This document shows, in pieces, positions 1 through 7,729 of a DNA stretch of 60,619 nt. The notes under the pieces were generated by a model. That model had not been told where the DNA came from and did no database searches. It saw only the letters and a list, made by a program, of their open reading frames with translations. The translations under genes were made by a program, and so were the position numbers. Origin of the DNA: Herbaspirillum rhizosphaerae. GTDB taxonomy: Bacteria; Pseudomonadota; Gammaproteobacteria; Burkholderiales; Burkholderiaceae_D. Where the stretch lies: NCBI RefSeq assembly GCF_001189965.1, contig NZ_LFLU01000023.1:1-60619 (forward strand), in the 5' to 3' direction. Position 1 is the first letter of the stretch. Each line of letters begins with the position of its first letter.

Positions 1-65
1 TACGTGGGTCAATTTTTGGTGCAAATTATGCGGCTAAGTGGATCCGTTTTCGATGCAAATCAACA
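1..65. mobile_element. IS21-family element end (partial)
   Basis: The window opens with what looks like the inner side of an IS21-type terminus. Read inward from position 65 on the minus strand it begins TGTTGATTTGCATC, close to the terminus at 53898 (TGTTGATTTTCATC) and the one at 58438 (TGTTGAATTGCATT). Two subterminal repeats of 22 bp (4-25 and 38-59, about 17 identical positions) both end in TGCAAA, as expected for the multiple terminal repeats of this family. No transposase gene is inside the window on this side, so it may be a whole element or a remnant. Confidence 0.6.
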
Positions 66-139
66 CGGCCGGCAGCAAACCGCGCGAAATGCGATACACA
101 CGCGTGTACGTATCGCATTCCAATGTCCTGCACATAGTT

Positions 140-889
140 CTAACTAACCTGGTTAAACCATTCGACAGCATCCGCGCCGGCCGGAACGCGGAATGCGGTT
201 GCCTCGTCTTGCACGACTTGCCACACCGCGTCGGCAACATCAATCGAACGCGTCACTGAACCGGTGTAATTCTGAAACCCGGACATCACCGCGTTCATCG
301 TGGGCACGTAATCTTCAGGAAATGTCTGGATGACCCGCGAACCGGCATTGGCGGCAAACGCTGTCTCGGGCGCCATTCCGGGCAGCACCACGCCGACCCG
401 GATGTTGAATTCCTTCAGCTCCAGCGCCAGCGATTCCGTGAATGCGACAATCGCCGCTTTGCTGGCCGTGTAGACGGGAAGCAGCGGCAAGGCTTTCAGC
501 GTCACGGACGAAGCCACATTGACGACAACGCCCGCTCTGCGTGTCCGGAACTGCGGCAGAAATGCCTGCGTCATGGCCATCGTACCGAAGGTATTCGTTT
601 CAAATACTTCGCGCACGGCATCCATCGACGTGCTTTCGAACGGCCCCAGCATGCCAATACCGGCGTTGTTGACCAGGACGTCGATAGGCCCGGCTTCTTC
701 GACCGCACGACGGATGCTTTCTGCGTCGGCCACATCTAATTTCAAGATGCGCAAATGTTCAGACTTTGGCAGAACATCCTCATTCGGGGTACGCATGGTG
801 GCGACCACGTTCCATTTGCGGTCCAAAAAATACCTGGCGATTTCCAGGCCGAATCCGGACGAGCAGCCGGTGATTAAAACGGTTTTCAT
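140..889 (-). CDS. SDR family oxidoreductase
   Basis: A classical short-chain dehydrogenase/reductase of 249 residues. The start MKTVLITGCSSGFG carries the TGxxxGxG nucleotide-binding motif, NNAG follows in the middle, and YTASK supplies the catalytic Tyr and Lys. The ATG at 889 is preferred over an upstream in-frame ATG at 895 because GAAAGG lies 6 bases before it. It is read divergently from the AraC-type gene at 986, which probably controls it. The substrate cannot be told; an NAD(P)H-linked alcohol, ketone or aldehyde conversion in the cytoplasm is the family norm. Confidence 0.9.
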   Translation of the reverse strand: MKTVLITGCSSGFGLEIARYFLDRKWNVVATMRTPNEDVLPKSEHLRILKLDVADAESIRRAVEEAGPIDVLVNNAGIGMLGPFESTSMDAVREVFETNTFGTMAMTQAFLPQFRTRRAGVVVNVASSVTLKALPLLPVYTASKAAIVAFTESLALELKEFNIRVGVVLPGMAPETAFAANAGSRVIQTFPEDYVPTMNAVMSGFQNYTGSVTRSIDVADAVWQVVQDEATAFRVPAGADAVEWFNQVS

Positions 890-985
890 GTGCATCCTTT
901 CATTGTCGGGGGAAGCACGACAATAACCGGCATGGAAGAAACCATCTACAATCCAAAGTCTTAGATTTGTTTGCGAGAGTCCGAA

Positions 986-1924
986 ATGCTTGATCCTTTG
1001 ACCTCCGTTGTGACGCTTCTCCAGCCCAAGATGTCCTATACGAAAATAGTGACCGGTGCAGGACGCTGGGGAGTGCGCGGCACACTCGAAGAAGCGCCGT
1101 TGTGCTGCTGCGTCGTGCTGGAAGGAAAAATCCGCTATACGGTCGATGAGTTGCAACTGGTCGCCGAAACCGGCGATTTTTTGCTGATCCCATCCATGTC
1201 GACATTTTCAGCGACCAGCTTCGACATCCCTCTCGAGAATGAATGGCAGTCCGAACCCGTGGTGTTGGACAACGGCGAACATCGCAACGGTTCAGTATCG
1301 GCCGAGGCGGATGTGCGATCGCTGGTAGGCTTCTGTCACTTGACTTCACCGGACGCTACCTTGCTGTTGACGCTGCTGCCGAAGCTGGTCCACATTCGCG
1401 GCGACGTCCGCTTGTCGGCGCTGGTGCAGTTGGCCATCGATGAGGCGCGTTCGCAGCGCCCTGCCCGGGAAGTGGTGCTCGAACGCCTGCTGGAAGTCCT
1501 GCTGATCGAGGCCTTACGCTCATCCAGCAATGCCGTGACGGCGCCCGGCCTGTTGCGCGGTCTCGCAGATATCCGGCTGGCGGGTGCGATCCGCCGCATC
1601 CATGAAAGTCCCGAGGAACCATGGACGGTTGCGCTGTTGGCGAAAGAATCGGCGCTGTCGCGCTCCACTTTTTTCCAGCGATTCAGCGCGGCCCTGGGCG
1701 TCACGCCGATGGACTACCTGCTGTCGTGGCGGATGGCATTGGCAAAAAGTTTTCTTGAACAAAAAAAGGCGATCGCAGAGGTGGCGGCGCTGGTCGGATA
1801 CAGTTCATCGAGCACTTTCACGGTCGCCTTCACCCGCCATACCGGCATGCCGCCGGGCCAGTATTCCAGATTGCGGCAAAACGCGGAGGCGGACAATGCC
1901 GGCAAGGCGCCTGCCATGTCGTGA
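986..1924 (+). CDS. AraC family transcriptional regulator, cupin N-terminus
   Basis: A 312-residue regulator. The N-terminal half (about 1-185) resembles the cupin-type sensor domain of the AraC_binding_2/cupin_6 group (LCCCVVLEGKIRYTV, then ETGDFLLIP). The last 100 residues carry two HTH units: the first around WTVALLAKESALSRSTFFQRF, the second around IAEVAALVGYSSSSTFTVAFTRH. The ATG at 986 follows GAGAG by 6 bases; an in-frame TTG at 971 is less likely. It lies head to head with the SDR at 140-889 with about 96 bp between, so it is likely the local regulator of that enzyme. Confidence 0.88.
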   Translation: MLDPLTSVVTLLQPKMSYTKIVTGAGRWGVRGTLEEAPLCCCVVLEGKIRYTVDELQLVAETGDFLLIPSMSTFSATSFDIPLENEWQSEPVVLDNGEHRNGSVSAEADVRSLVGFCHLTSPDATLLLTLLPKLVHIRGDVRLSALVQLAIDEARSQRPAREVVLERLLEVLLIEALRSSSNAVTAPGLLRGLADIRLAGAIRRIHESPEEPWTVALLAKESALSRSTFFQRFSAALGVTPMDYLLSWRMALAKSFLEQKKAIAEVAALVGYSSSSTFTVAFTRHTGMPPGQYSRLRQNAEADNAGKAPAMS

Positions 1925-2176
1925 ATTTCGCTTACTTCCGACCACGGCCGGAAGTGGTTGTTGAGCCATTCAAAGGAACATGAACACATACGCGATTGCG
2001 AAACCGCGCCGCAGTCAGCGCCTCTGCATCAGATAGTCGTCAGAAGCCTCCATGCATTGACAGCGGCATAGATGCCGACTTCATGGTGCTCAATCCCGGC
2101 AATTGACAAGCCATCCCGGCAAGTAAGAGTAGTATCTGTTTCTTTCCTCAGCGTCGGCTCACATCACCATCAAAAA

Positions 2177-2869
2177 ATGGAACAAAAATCCAGATTGCCC
2201 GACGTTCACATGGTGCAAATTCCTGCCGGCGTCATTGTCTTGCGGGACGACAGAATCCGTCGTACATGGAGCGTTGAACTCCAGGCCTTTGCAATCGGTC
2301 GCTATCCGGTGACCCGGGCGCAATATGCTGCACTGATGCCGCACCATCCATCGTCGCTCGCAACAGCACAGCGCCCGGTTGAAAACGTCTCGTGGAACGA
2401 TGCAGCGAAGTTCTGCAATTTGCTTTCGGAGATGGCCAATCTCACGGCTTGTTATGACATGCACGATGACGATACCGGCGCAGCTATTGTTGCCGGCGGC
2501 ACCGGCTATCGCCTTCCAACAGAAGCTGAATGGGAGTACGCATGTCGTGCCGGGAGCAATGGTCCGAGATATGGAAATCTCGGGGACATCGCCTGGTACC
2601 GCGAAAATTCCGAAGGCCGTACACATGACGTCGGCCAAAAGCAAGCCAACCAGTGGGGCTTGTACGACACGCTCGGCAATGTCTGGGAGTGGTGCTCGGA
2701 TCAGTACGATCCGGAGGTCTATGGTGCGTATCGCCTGTTTCGCGGCGGCGGCTGGTCGGATACGGAAAGAGGATGCCTTGCCACGAATCGCCGCCGCAGC
2801 CATCCGACGTTTTCTATCGACGACCTCGGTTTTCGCGTGGCCCGGTCATTGACACCTGGCAGCCGATAA
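2177..2869 (+). CDS. SUMF1/formylglycine-generating-enzyme-like domain protein
   Basis: A single SUMF1-type domain (C-type-lectin-like fold) of about 230 residues. Hallmarks are VENVSWNDAAKFCN, GYRLPTEAEWEYACRAG, LGNVWEWCSDQY, FRGGGW and LGFRVARS. No signal peptide or kinase partner is seen. Aligning the last block on LGFR against the sulfatase-modifying enzymes, the catalytic cysteine positions fall on other residues (the block reads CLATNRRRSHPTF), so true formylglycine formation is doubtful. The start is uncertain: ATG 2177 gives the core domain, an in-frame ATG at 2072 would add 35 unlikely residues. No sulfatase gene is nearby. Confidence 0.82.
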   Translation: MEQKSRLPDVHMVQIPAGVIVLRDDRIRRTWSVELQAFAIGRYPVTRAQYAALMPHHPSSLATAQRPVENVSWNDAAKFCNLLSEMANLTACYDMHDDDTGAAIVAGGTGYRLPTEAEWEYACRAGSNGPRYGNLGDIAWYRENSEGRTHDVGQKQANQWGLYDTLGNVWEWCSDQYDPEVYGAYRLFRGGGWSDTERGCLATNRRRSHPTFSIDDLGFRVARSLTPGSR

Positions 2870-2902
2870 GGGCGCCATGCGTCAGGCCGGCGCATGTCCG
2901 CA

Positions 2903-3790
2903 TCACACCGAAAACTGCGTGCGCACCCAGTCCCGAAGCAACATGGTCGAGGGGCGTTCGGCGGCGCGCGGGCTGTACACCAACGTGTAGTCATGGCTTT
3001 CAAGCGACAGCCCGAACGGCTGCACCAGGATGCCTGACGCAATTTCCTCCGCCACCAGCGTCAAACTCAGCAAGCCTACCCCCTGACCCGCCAGCGTTGC
3101 CTGCACCGCATGGATCTCATCGGTGAAGGAAAGCCCGGACTCGCTTTCAACGCCGGATATTCCTGCTTTAAAAAGCCAGTCCCGCCACATGGGTGCACGC
3201 TCGCCGCCCCGTGCGGCAAGACCCCAGTCGAAATGGATCAATGTCATTCCGGACAGGTCTTCCACGGTCTTCAATCCCAGATTGGGACTGCACACAGGCG
3301 CAACGCGGTCCCGAAACAACGGTTCTGCGATCAGGTCGGGATAGCGTCCGCTCCCATAGCGTATCGCCGCATCTGCATAAGAATCGAGATCGACCGGATC
3401 GTCTGACGCATCGAGTCGTAACGTCCAATCGGGATAGGCACTGCGAAACGAACCGGCTTTGGGGGCGAGCCGTCTTGCCATGAACGCGACCGTGGAAGAC
3501 AAGGTTGCAACCCTGGCTTTGCCCGTGCTCGTGATTGCAGCAATTGCGCTCTCGAAACTGTCCAGCCCTTCGCGCAACGTCGGGAAAAGCGACCGCCCCG
3601 ATGCCGTCAGGCGTACTTCACGCACGCCGCGCTCAAACAATTTGACGCCGAGAACATCTTCCAGCTGCTTGATCTGATGACTCACGGCAGTTGGCGTGAC
3701 GTTCAACTCGCTGGCGGCATCCTTGAAACTCAGATGGCGCGCAGCGGCTTCAAAAACGCGCAGTGTGCCCAAAGGGGGGAGTTTTCTCAT
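2903..3790 (-). CDS. LysR family transcriptional regulator (GcvA-like)
   Basis: A 295-residue LysR-type regulator with an N-terminal winged helix (LPPLGTLRVFEAAARHLSFKDAASELNVTPTAVSHQIKQLE) and a periplasmic-binding-like effector domain. The helix-turn-helix wording TPTAVSHQIKQLE and the opening LRVFEAAARHLSF place it in the GcvA-like branch. It is divergent from the RidA/GST pair beginning at 3914, with about 120 bp between, and is the likely regulator of that pair. The effector cannot be read from sequence. Confidence 0.92.
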   Translation of the reverse strand: MRKLPPLGTLRVFEAAARHLSFKDAASELNVTPTAVSHQIKQLEDVLGVKLFERGVREVRLTASGRSLFPTLREGLDSFESAIAAITSTGKARVATLSSTVAFMARRLAPKAGSFRSAYPDWTLRLDASDDPVDLDSYADAAIRYGSGRYPDLIAEPLFRDRVAPVCSPNLGLKTVEDLSGMTLIHFDWGLAARGGERAPMWRDWLFKAGISGVESESGLSFTDEIHAVQATLAGQGVGLLSLTLVAEEIASGILVQPFGLSLESHDYTLVYSPRAAERPSTMLLRDWVRTQFSV

Positions 3791-3913
3791 GCCTATAGAT
3801 TAGATCATTTCATCTATCGGCTGAGATATTAACATTTGCGCCTCGCCCCTTCTGCCTCAATACTGGCTTCGAACCATTCATGAATGACATATTCTCAACC
3901 ATAAAGGCTTCGC

Positions 3914-4342
3914 ATGAAACTCGAACCGGTACACACAGATCCGGACCCATACGCCCCCTACCTTTTGTCCCAGGCAATCACCGCCGGCGGCTTCTTGTTT
4001 ACCTCTGGTCAGGCCGCCATGGGTAACGACGGCGAAATCGTCGGCAAAGGAGATTTCGATGCCCAGGCTGAGCAAGCCTATCGCAACCTGGAGCGCGTAT
4101 TGAATGCCGGCGGGAGCAGTTTGAACTCGGTGGTGAAAGTCACCGTATTTCTTACTTCCATGGCGCATATGCCGAAGATGACGGAATTGCGTCGCAAGTG
4201 GTTTTCCGCGCCTTACCCGGCTGAAACCCTGGTGGAAATATCGGCGCTATACTCGCCCGACGCCATGATTGAGATTGAAGCCGTTGCCATCGTCGCGGCA
4301 AGCCGGAATGAACATCGAGCGGACTCGATTTCCGCCTCATGA
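3914..4342 (+). CDS. RidA family protein (reactive enamine/imine deaminase family)
   Basis: A 142-residue YjgF/YER057c/UK114 member. Family blocks are SQAITAGGFLFTSGQAAM, AYRNLERVLNAGGSSLNSVVKVTVFLTSM and the C-terminal MIEIEAVAIVA. RidA proteins trim reactive enamine/imine intermediates of PLP enzymes, but subfamilies with other deaminase or detoxifying roles exist and the Arg of the archetypal RidA site is not clearly present (C-terminal block is YSPDAMIEIEAVA). Its stop overlaps an ATG at 4339 in the GST frame, so the two genes are co-transcribed, facing away from the LysR gene at 2903. Confidence 0.9.
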   Translation: MKLEPVHTDPDPYAPYLLSQAITAGGFLFTSGQAAMGNDGEIVGKGDFDAQAEQAYRNLERVLNAGGSSLNSVVKVTVFLTSMAHMPKMTELRRKWFSAPYPAETLVEISALYSPDAMIEIEAVAIVAASRNEHRADSISAS

Positions 4343-4395
4343 TTCTGCAGCCGCAAGACGCCGCCAACCTGTTGCAAACTGCGAAAGCCAAAGAT

Positions 4396-5055
4396 ATGTC
4401 CCTCATTTTGTATGGCCATCCCTTCTCCTCCTACACGCAGAAAGTGCTCATCGCATTGTATGAAAACAGCGTTCCTTGCGAATTCCGTAGCCTTGCCCCG
4501 GACATGCCGTTGCACATGGAGGAATGGCGCCGGCGCTGGCCAATAGGAAAATTTCCGCTGCTGGTGGATGGCGAACGCAGCGTGGCGGAGACCAGCATCA
4601 TCATCGAGTACCTGCAGCTCGCGCATCCCGGCCCGGTGCGCCTGTTACCGGCCGATCCGATGATGGCGCTGGACGTCCGCTTTCTTGATCGCTTCTTCGA
4701 CCTGCACGTGATGAGCGCAGTCCAGCACGCGGTAGGCGGCGCGCTGACGGGCGACCCGCTGAAGCGCGAAGAGGGCCTGGCTTTTGCCGCGGAAAAACTG
4801 GAGCGCGCCTATCGTTGGCTAGAAGGACAACTGGACGGAAAAGCCTGGGCTGCAGGCGAAGATTTCACCCTCGCAGACTGTGCCGCGGCGCCTTCGTTGT
4901 TCTACGCGGATTGGACGCACAGGATTTCAGAGGACTTTCCATTGCTGCGCGGCTACCGTGCAAATTTGCTTGCCCGTCCGTCCTTTGCACGGGCGGTGGA
5001 TGAGGCGCGTTATTTTCGGCCCTACTTTCCACTTGGCGCCCCCGACCGGGACTGA
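4396..5055 (+). CDS. Glutathione S-transferase family protein
   Basis: About 219 residues with the thioredoxin-like N-terminal domain starting SLILYGHPFSSYTQKVLIALYENSVPCEF, the cis-Pro/ES-type region KFPLLVDGERSVAETSIIIEYL and an all-helical C-terminal domain with FTLADCAAAPSLFYADW. Typical GSTs begin right at the first strand, which supports ATG 4396; an ATG at 4339 that overlaps the RidA stop would add 19 residues. Likely conjugates or isomerises an electrophilic substrate with glutathione in the same pathway as RidA. Confidence 0.9.
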   Translation: MSLILYGHPFSSYTQKVLIALYENSVPCEFRSLAPDMPLHMEEWRRRWPIGKFPLLVDGERSVAETSIIIEYLQLAHPGPVRLLPADPMMALDVRFLDRFFDLHVMSAVQHAVGGALTGDPLKREEGLAFAAEKLERAYRWLEGQLDGKAWAAGEDFTLADCAAAPSLFYADWTHRISEDFPLLRGYRANLLARPSFARAVDEARYFRPYFPLGAPDRD

Positions 5056-5138
5056 TGTATTGTTCGCATGGGCAGCGACGGAATGTTGCTGCCGTGACCG
5101 CCGGACACAAACCCTGCTCACATTCCTGCTCCCGCAAC

Positions 5139-5489
5139 ATGAAACGATACCTTTCCCTTCCCTTGCTCCTTCTTGTCCTTGGCCAGACATACGCAAGCAC
5201 GCTGACGACCCCGTCCTTCGTCATCGAAATTCACGAAAATTGCGAAGAAGGCTCAGTGGGCTGCGACAACGTGTCCTACCTCGGCACCAGCAAGAAATCC
5301 GGCAAGAGCATCAAGCTGCGCGGCAAGACGATGCATACCTTGTGTGCGGACGGCGTCACGCCTTGCCGCTTCCTTGGGTATGAATTCAGGAATGGCGCGA
5401 CCTCTTACCAGGTGCAGGAAAACGGCGGCCTGCTGATCATGCAGGGCAAGAAAGTGCTCGTGGAAGAGGTCGGAACATGGGACTGGTAG
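5139..5489 (+). CDS. Small secreted protein of unknown function
   Basis: About 116 residues beginning MKRYLSLPLLLLVLGQTYAS, a standard Sec signal peptide probably cut after TYA. The mature part is about 97 residues with four cysteines (CEEGSVGC, then LCADGVTPC), suggesting disulfides in the periplasm. The ATG at 5139 is chosen because it places the signal peptide at the N-terminus; the frame is open back to 5055. No domain is recognised by eye. It follows the GST gene by about 80 bp on the same strand but has no evident functional link. Confidence 0.75.
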   Translation: MKRYLSLPLLLLVLGQTYASTLTTPSFVIEIHENCEEGSVGCDNVSYLGTSKKSGKSIKLRGKTMHTLCADGVTPCRFLGYEFRNGATSYQVQENGGLLIMQGKKVLVEEVGTWDW

Positions 5490-5609
5490 CGGCCCTCCTG
5501 TCGCGCCTGCGCACCGCGCCAAACAAGGCATAGCGTCCGATTGAGATATACTGCCGCACATTCAGCAGACATGCTGTGAAAAATTCTCTCAATCAACTAA
5601 AGGAATGTC

Positions 5610-5732
5610 ATGCGCAAATTGCGTCGTATCAAGAACATGGAATCGACTTACCGTATCTTCTTTGACAAGCTGGTCAACAGCATGCTGGAAGAGCTGGGCC
5701 TGGAAATGGCCGAGCAAGAAGCCGGCAAGTAA
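5610..5732 (+). CDS. Small basic protein of about 40 residues
   Basis: A short frame ATG 5610 to TAA 5730-5732 encodes 40 residues: MRKLRRIKNMESTYRIFFDK, then an amphipathic stretch LVNSMLEELGLEMAEQEAGK. It has a basic head, an acidic helical tail and a clear ribosome site (AAAGGAA 7 to 10 bases upstream). Codon use is that of the GC-rich neighbours. It is too short for usual gene callers. Function unknown; the charge layout would suit a small regulatory or stress protein, which is only a guess. Confidence 0.6.
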   Translation: MRKLRRIKNMESTYRIFFDKLVNSMLEELGLEMAEQEAGK

Positions 5733-6103
5733 ATTGCGTCGCCTGGCGCAACGCCGGGCATCGCGCATGTTGTTGTGGGCAGCCGGATTGCGCTGCTCAC
5801 AAATCTGTTCAGCAGCCCTGTTGTTCCCTTCCAGCAATACCCTCCTCCGATCCCCGGCCTGCGTAACGTCCTGCACGTCGCATCCTTGCTCACGGCTGTA
5901 TGCACTTGCCTACACGCACCGGCGCGTTTCCTCACACGCGCTATCGTCATCCGCCGATAGGCGCAGCCTTGCATTGCGCGCAGGATAAGCAATCGCCGCG
6001 GAACCTCCGGTCCAATCCGCCGGCGAGTTTGTCTGCGTTCCGGCAACGCCGCGCGCAGACGATCACGAGCAACATTCATGACCGCTCTTCAAGGAGAATC
6101 ACG
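5733..6103. other. Intergenic stretch without a supported gene
   Basis: About 370 bases between two small genes. Frames on both strands are open for up to 125 codons but have no ribosome site or protein-like composition. No clear terminator follows 5732. The promoter of the Q/N-rich gene must lie here; no convincing sigma-70 hexamer pair was identified. Confidence 0.4.
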
Positions 6104-6406
6104 ATGTCCAATCAAGACAACAAGCAGCAACGCGATAATCAACCTAACCAGCAGATGCAGGCGGGTCAATCCAACCAGGCCGGTCAGCAAAAATCTGCAC
6201 AGCAGGATCAGGCATCCCAGGGCAAGAATCAACAACAAGGCGGCGCCGACCACAACAGCCGCAACCAGCAGGATCAGAAGAACGCCAACGCCGGTCAACA
6301 GCAAGGCGGCGCCGCGCAAAAGCAGCAGGATCAGCAAAATCGCGGCCAGAACCAACAGGCCGGCGGCAACGATCAAAAGACCAACCCAGGATCGAAGCCG
6401 CTCTGA
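6104..6406 (+). CDS. Q/N-rich low-complexity hydrophilic protein
   Basis: One hundred residues with roughly half Gln and Asn plus Gly, Ala, Lys and Asp, and no hydrophobic core, signal peptide or cysteine: MSNQDNKQQRDNQPNQQMQ and onward through imperfect repeats such as QQGGA, NQQ and QDQ. The start ATG 6104 has AAGGAG 7 bases upstream and a strong terminator follows the gene. Such composition predicts an intrinsically disordered protein, reminiscent of hydrophilin or stress-related small proteins, but no family is identified. The antisense frame is a hydrophobic shadow and not a gene. Confidence 0.75.
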   Translation: MSNQDNKQQRDNQPNQQMQAGQSNQAGQQKSAQQDQASQGKNQQQGGADHNSRNQQDQKNANAGQQQGGAAQKQQDQQNRGQNQQAGGNDQKTNPGSKPL

Positions 6407-6448
6407 TATGTTGATGCGCTGACGCCATCATCCTGAGATGCATTGAGG

Positions 6449-6476
6449 CCGCCATCTTGCCGATGGCGGTTTTTTT
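6449..6476 (+). terminator. Rho-independent terminator of the Q/N-rich gene
   Basis: An 8-bp perfect stem CCGCCATC / GATGGCGG with a 5-base loop, followed by seven T residues (6470-6476), 43 bp after the stop codon of the gene ending at 6406. Confidence 0.9.
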
Positions 6477-6572
6477 CATTGTGCCGGCCTGACCGAAATT
6501 ACCGCTGAAAAAAATAGCTTTCCTTGTTAGAGTGGCGATCCGCCGGATTTCAACTACATCGTCAGGAGCGCC

Positions 6573-6941
6573 ATGTCGGCCGTACTCAACACCATCCTCA
6601 TCTACGCGAAAAATCCGTCCGCCACGGCCGAGTTCTACCGCAAGTTCTTTGACTTCGAGACCACCGGCGAAATGGTGGAGGGGCTGATTGAATTGCACTC
6701 CCCGCACGCCGGTGCAAGCATCCTGATCCATCAGGCGGCCAAAAGCGTGAAACTTGGACAAGCGGGCGTGAAGCTCATGTTCAGCGTGCGCGACGTCGAC
6801 GGCTTCAAGGAACAGAGCGCCCGGCGCGGGCTGATCTTCGGCAGCACGCATCAGGCCAACGGCTATGCGTTTGCCAACGCCAAGGATCCGGACTGCAACC
6901 CGGTCGCGATATCGAGCCGCGCGTATCGCGACGCAACCTGA
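6573..6941 (+). CDS. VOC family protein (glyoxalase/bleomycin-resistance fold)
   Basis: A 122-residue single VOC protein: NTILIYAKNPSATAEFYRKFFDF at the N-terminus is the first beta-alpha-beta unit, and KDPDCNPVAI the last strand. The family includes lyases, dioxygenases and binding proteins; the usual metal Glu/His positions are only partly present (ELHSPHAG, no clear terminal Glu), so the activity is unknown. Monocistronic, with a bidirectional terminator after it. Confidence 0.85.
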   Translation: MSAVLNTILIYAKNPSATAEFYRKFFDFETTGEMVEGLIELHSPHAGASILIHQAAKSVKLGQAGVKLMFSVRDVDGFKEQSARRGLIFGSTHQANGYAFANAKDPDCNPVAISSRAYRDAT

Positions 6942-6962
6942 TGCCGGGCGCAACAACAAAAT

Positions 6963-6991
6963 AAAAACGGCCTTCGTCGAAGGCCGTTTTT
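6963..6991. terminator. Bidirectional terminator
   Basis: Thirteen-base arms (AAAAACGGCCTTC / GAAGGCCGTTTTT) with a 3-base loop lie between the convergent VOC gene (ends 6941) and GST gene (ends 7014). A-rich on one side and T-rich on the other, so it can stop transcription from both strands. Confidence 0.92.
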
Positions 6992-7013
6992 CGTTAACAC
7001 GCCAATATCCTGC

Positions 7014-7661
7014 TTATGCCTTGGCGCTGGGACGCGCAGCGACAATCTCATACCAGCGCTTGAGTGCCGTGTGGTCTTCCGGAATCGGCAGCTTCGCGCC
7101 GCCGGTGGCAAAGTCGACCGTCACCAGCGCCGTGATATCCGCCACCGAAAACTGTTCACCCGCGATGAAGGGCGACTCTGCAAGACGCGCGTTCATGTCG
7201 GCATAAAAGTTCTTGATGCGCAGCAGGCTGCGTTCGGCCAGCGCCGGAATCTGCTCGTAGAGATGCGGACCGGACAAGGCGCGGCCTTGCAGACCCGGCA
7301 CGGTGTTGCGTACCGCTTCCATCACGGCGGCGAAACCGTCGAGCTCGACGCGCCGCTCCCACATGGCGATCACGCCCTGCTCCTTCGCACTGCTGCCCAG
7401 CAGAGGATTCGCAGGGTGAATCAATTCCAGATAGCGCCAGATTGCCGGCACTTCAGCGATGGCGGCGCCGTCCTCCAGCACCAGCGCCGGGACTTGCAGG
7501 CGCGGGTTGATGGCGCGATAGGCGTCCGAGAATTGCTCTTTCGTGCCCAGATCGACCGGGACGACGGTGACTTGCATGTCCTTCTCGGCGAGGAACATGC
7601 GCACCCGGCGCGAATTGGGCGAACCGGACGATTGATACAGCTTGAGGGTGTTGCTGGTCAT
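7014..7661 (-). CDS. Glutathione S-transferase family protein
   Basis: A 215-residue GST. The thioredoxin-like half begins LKLYQSSGSPNSRRVRMFLAEKDM with Ser residues near the position of the catalytic hydroxyl, then PALVLEDGAAIAEVPAIWRYLE. The helical half contains FSVADITALVTVDFA. AGGAG lies just before ATG 7661. It is the last gene of a three-gene operon with the two SDRs at 7730 and 8515, so the enzymes probably handle one electrophilic or carbonyl substrate together. Confidence 0.92.
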   Translation of the reverse strand: MTSNTLKLYQSSGSPNSRRVRMFLAEKDMQVTVVPVDLGTKEQFSDAYRAINPRLQVPALVLEDGAAIAEVPAIWRYLELIHPANPLLGSSAKEQGVIAMWERRVELDGFAAVMEAVRNTVPGLQGRALSGPHLYEQIPALAERSLLRIKNFYADMNARLAESPFIAGEQFSVADITALVTVDFATGGAKLPIPEDHTALKRWYEIVAARPSAKA

Positions 7662-7729
7662 GATGAAACTCCTGAATGATTGAATGATGAGTTGCGGGTG
7701 GTGCACTCTGTTATGGGCGTGTGCGTTAT

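Noticed and set aside
6089..6376. Strongly hydrophobic minus-strand frame that looks like a membrane protein
   Set aside because: It is the exact antisense of the Q/N-rich gene: CAA/CAG codons read backward become Leu and Val. The plus strand has the ribosome site and terminator.
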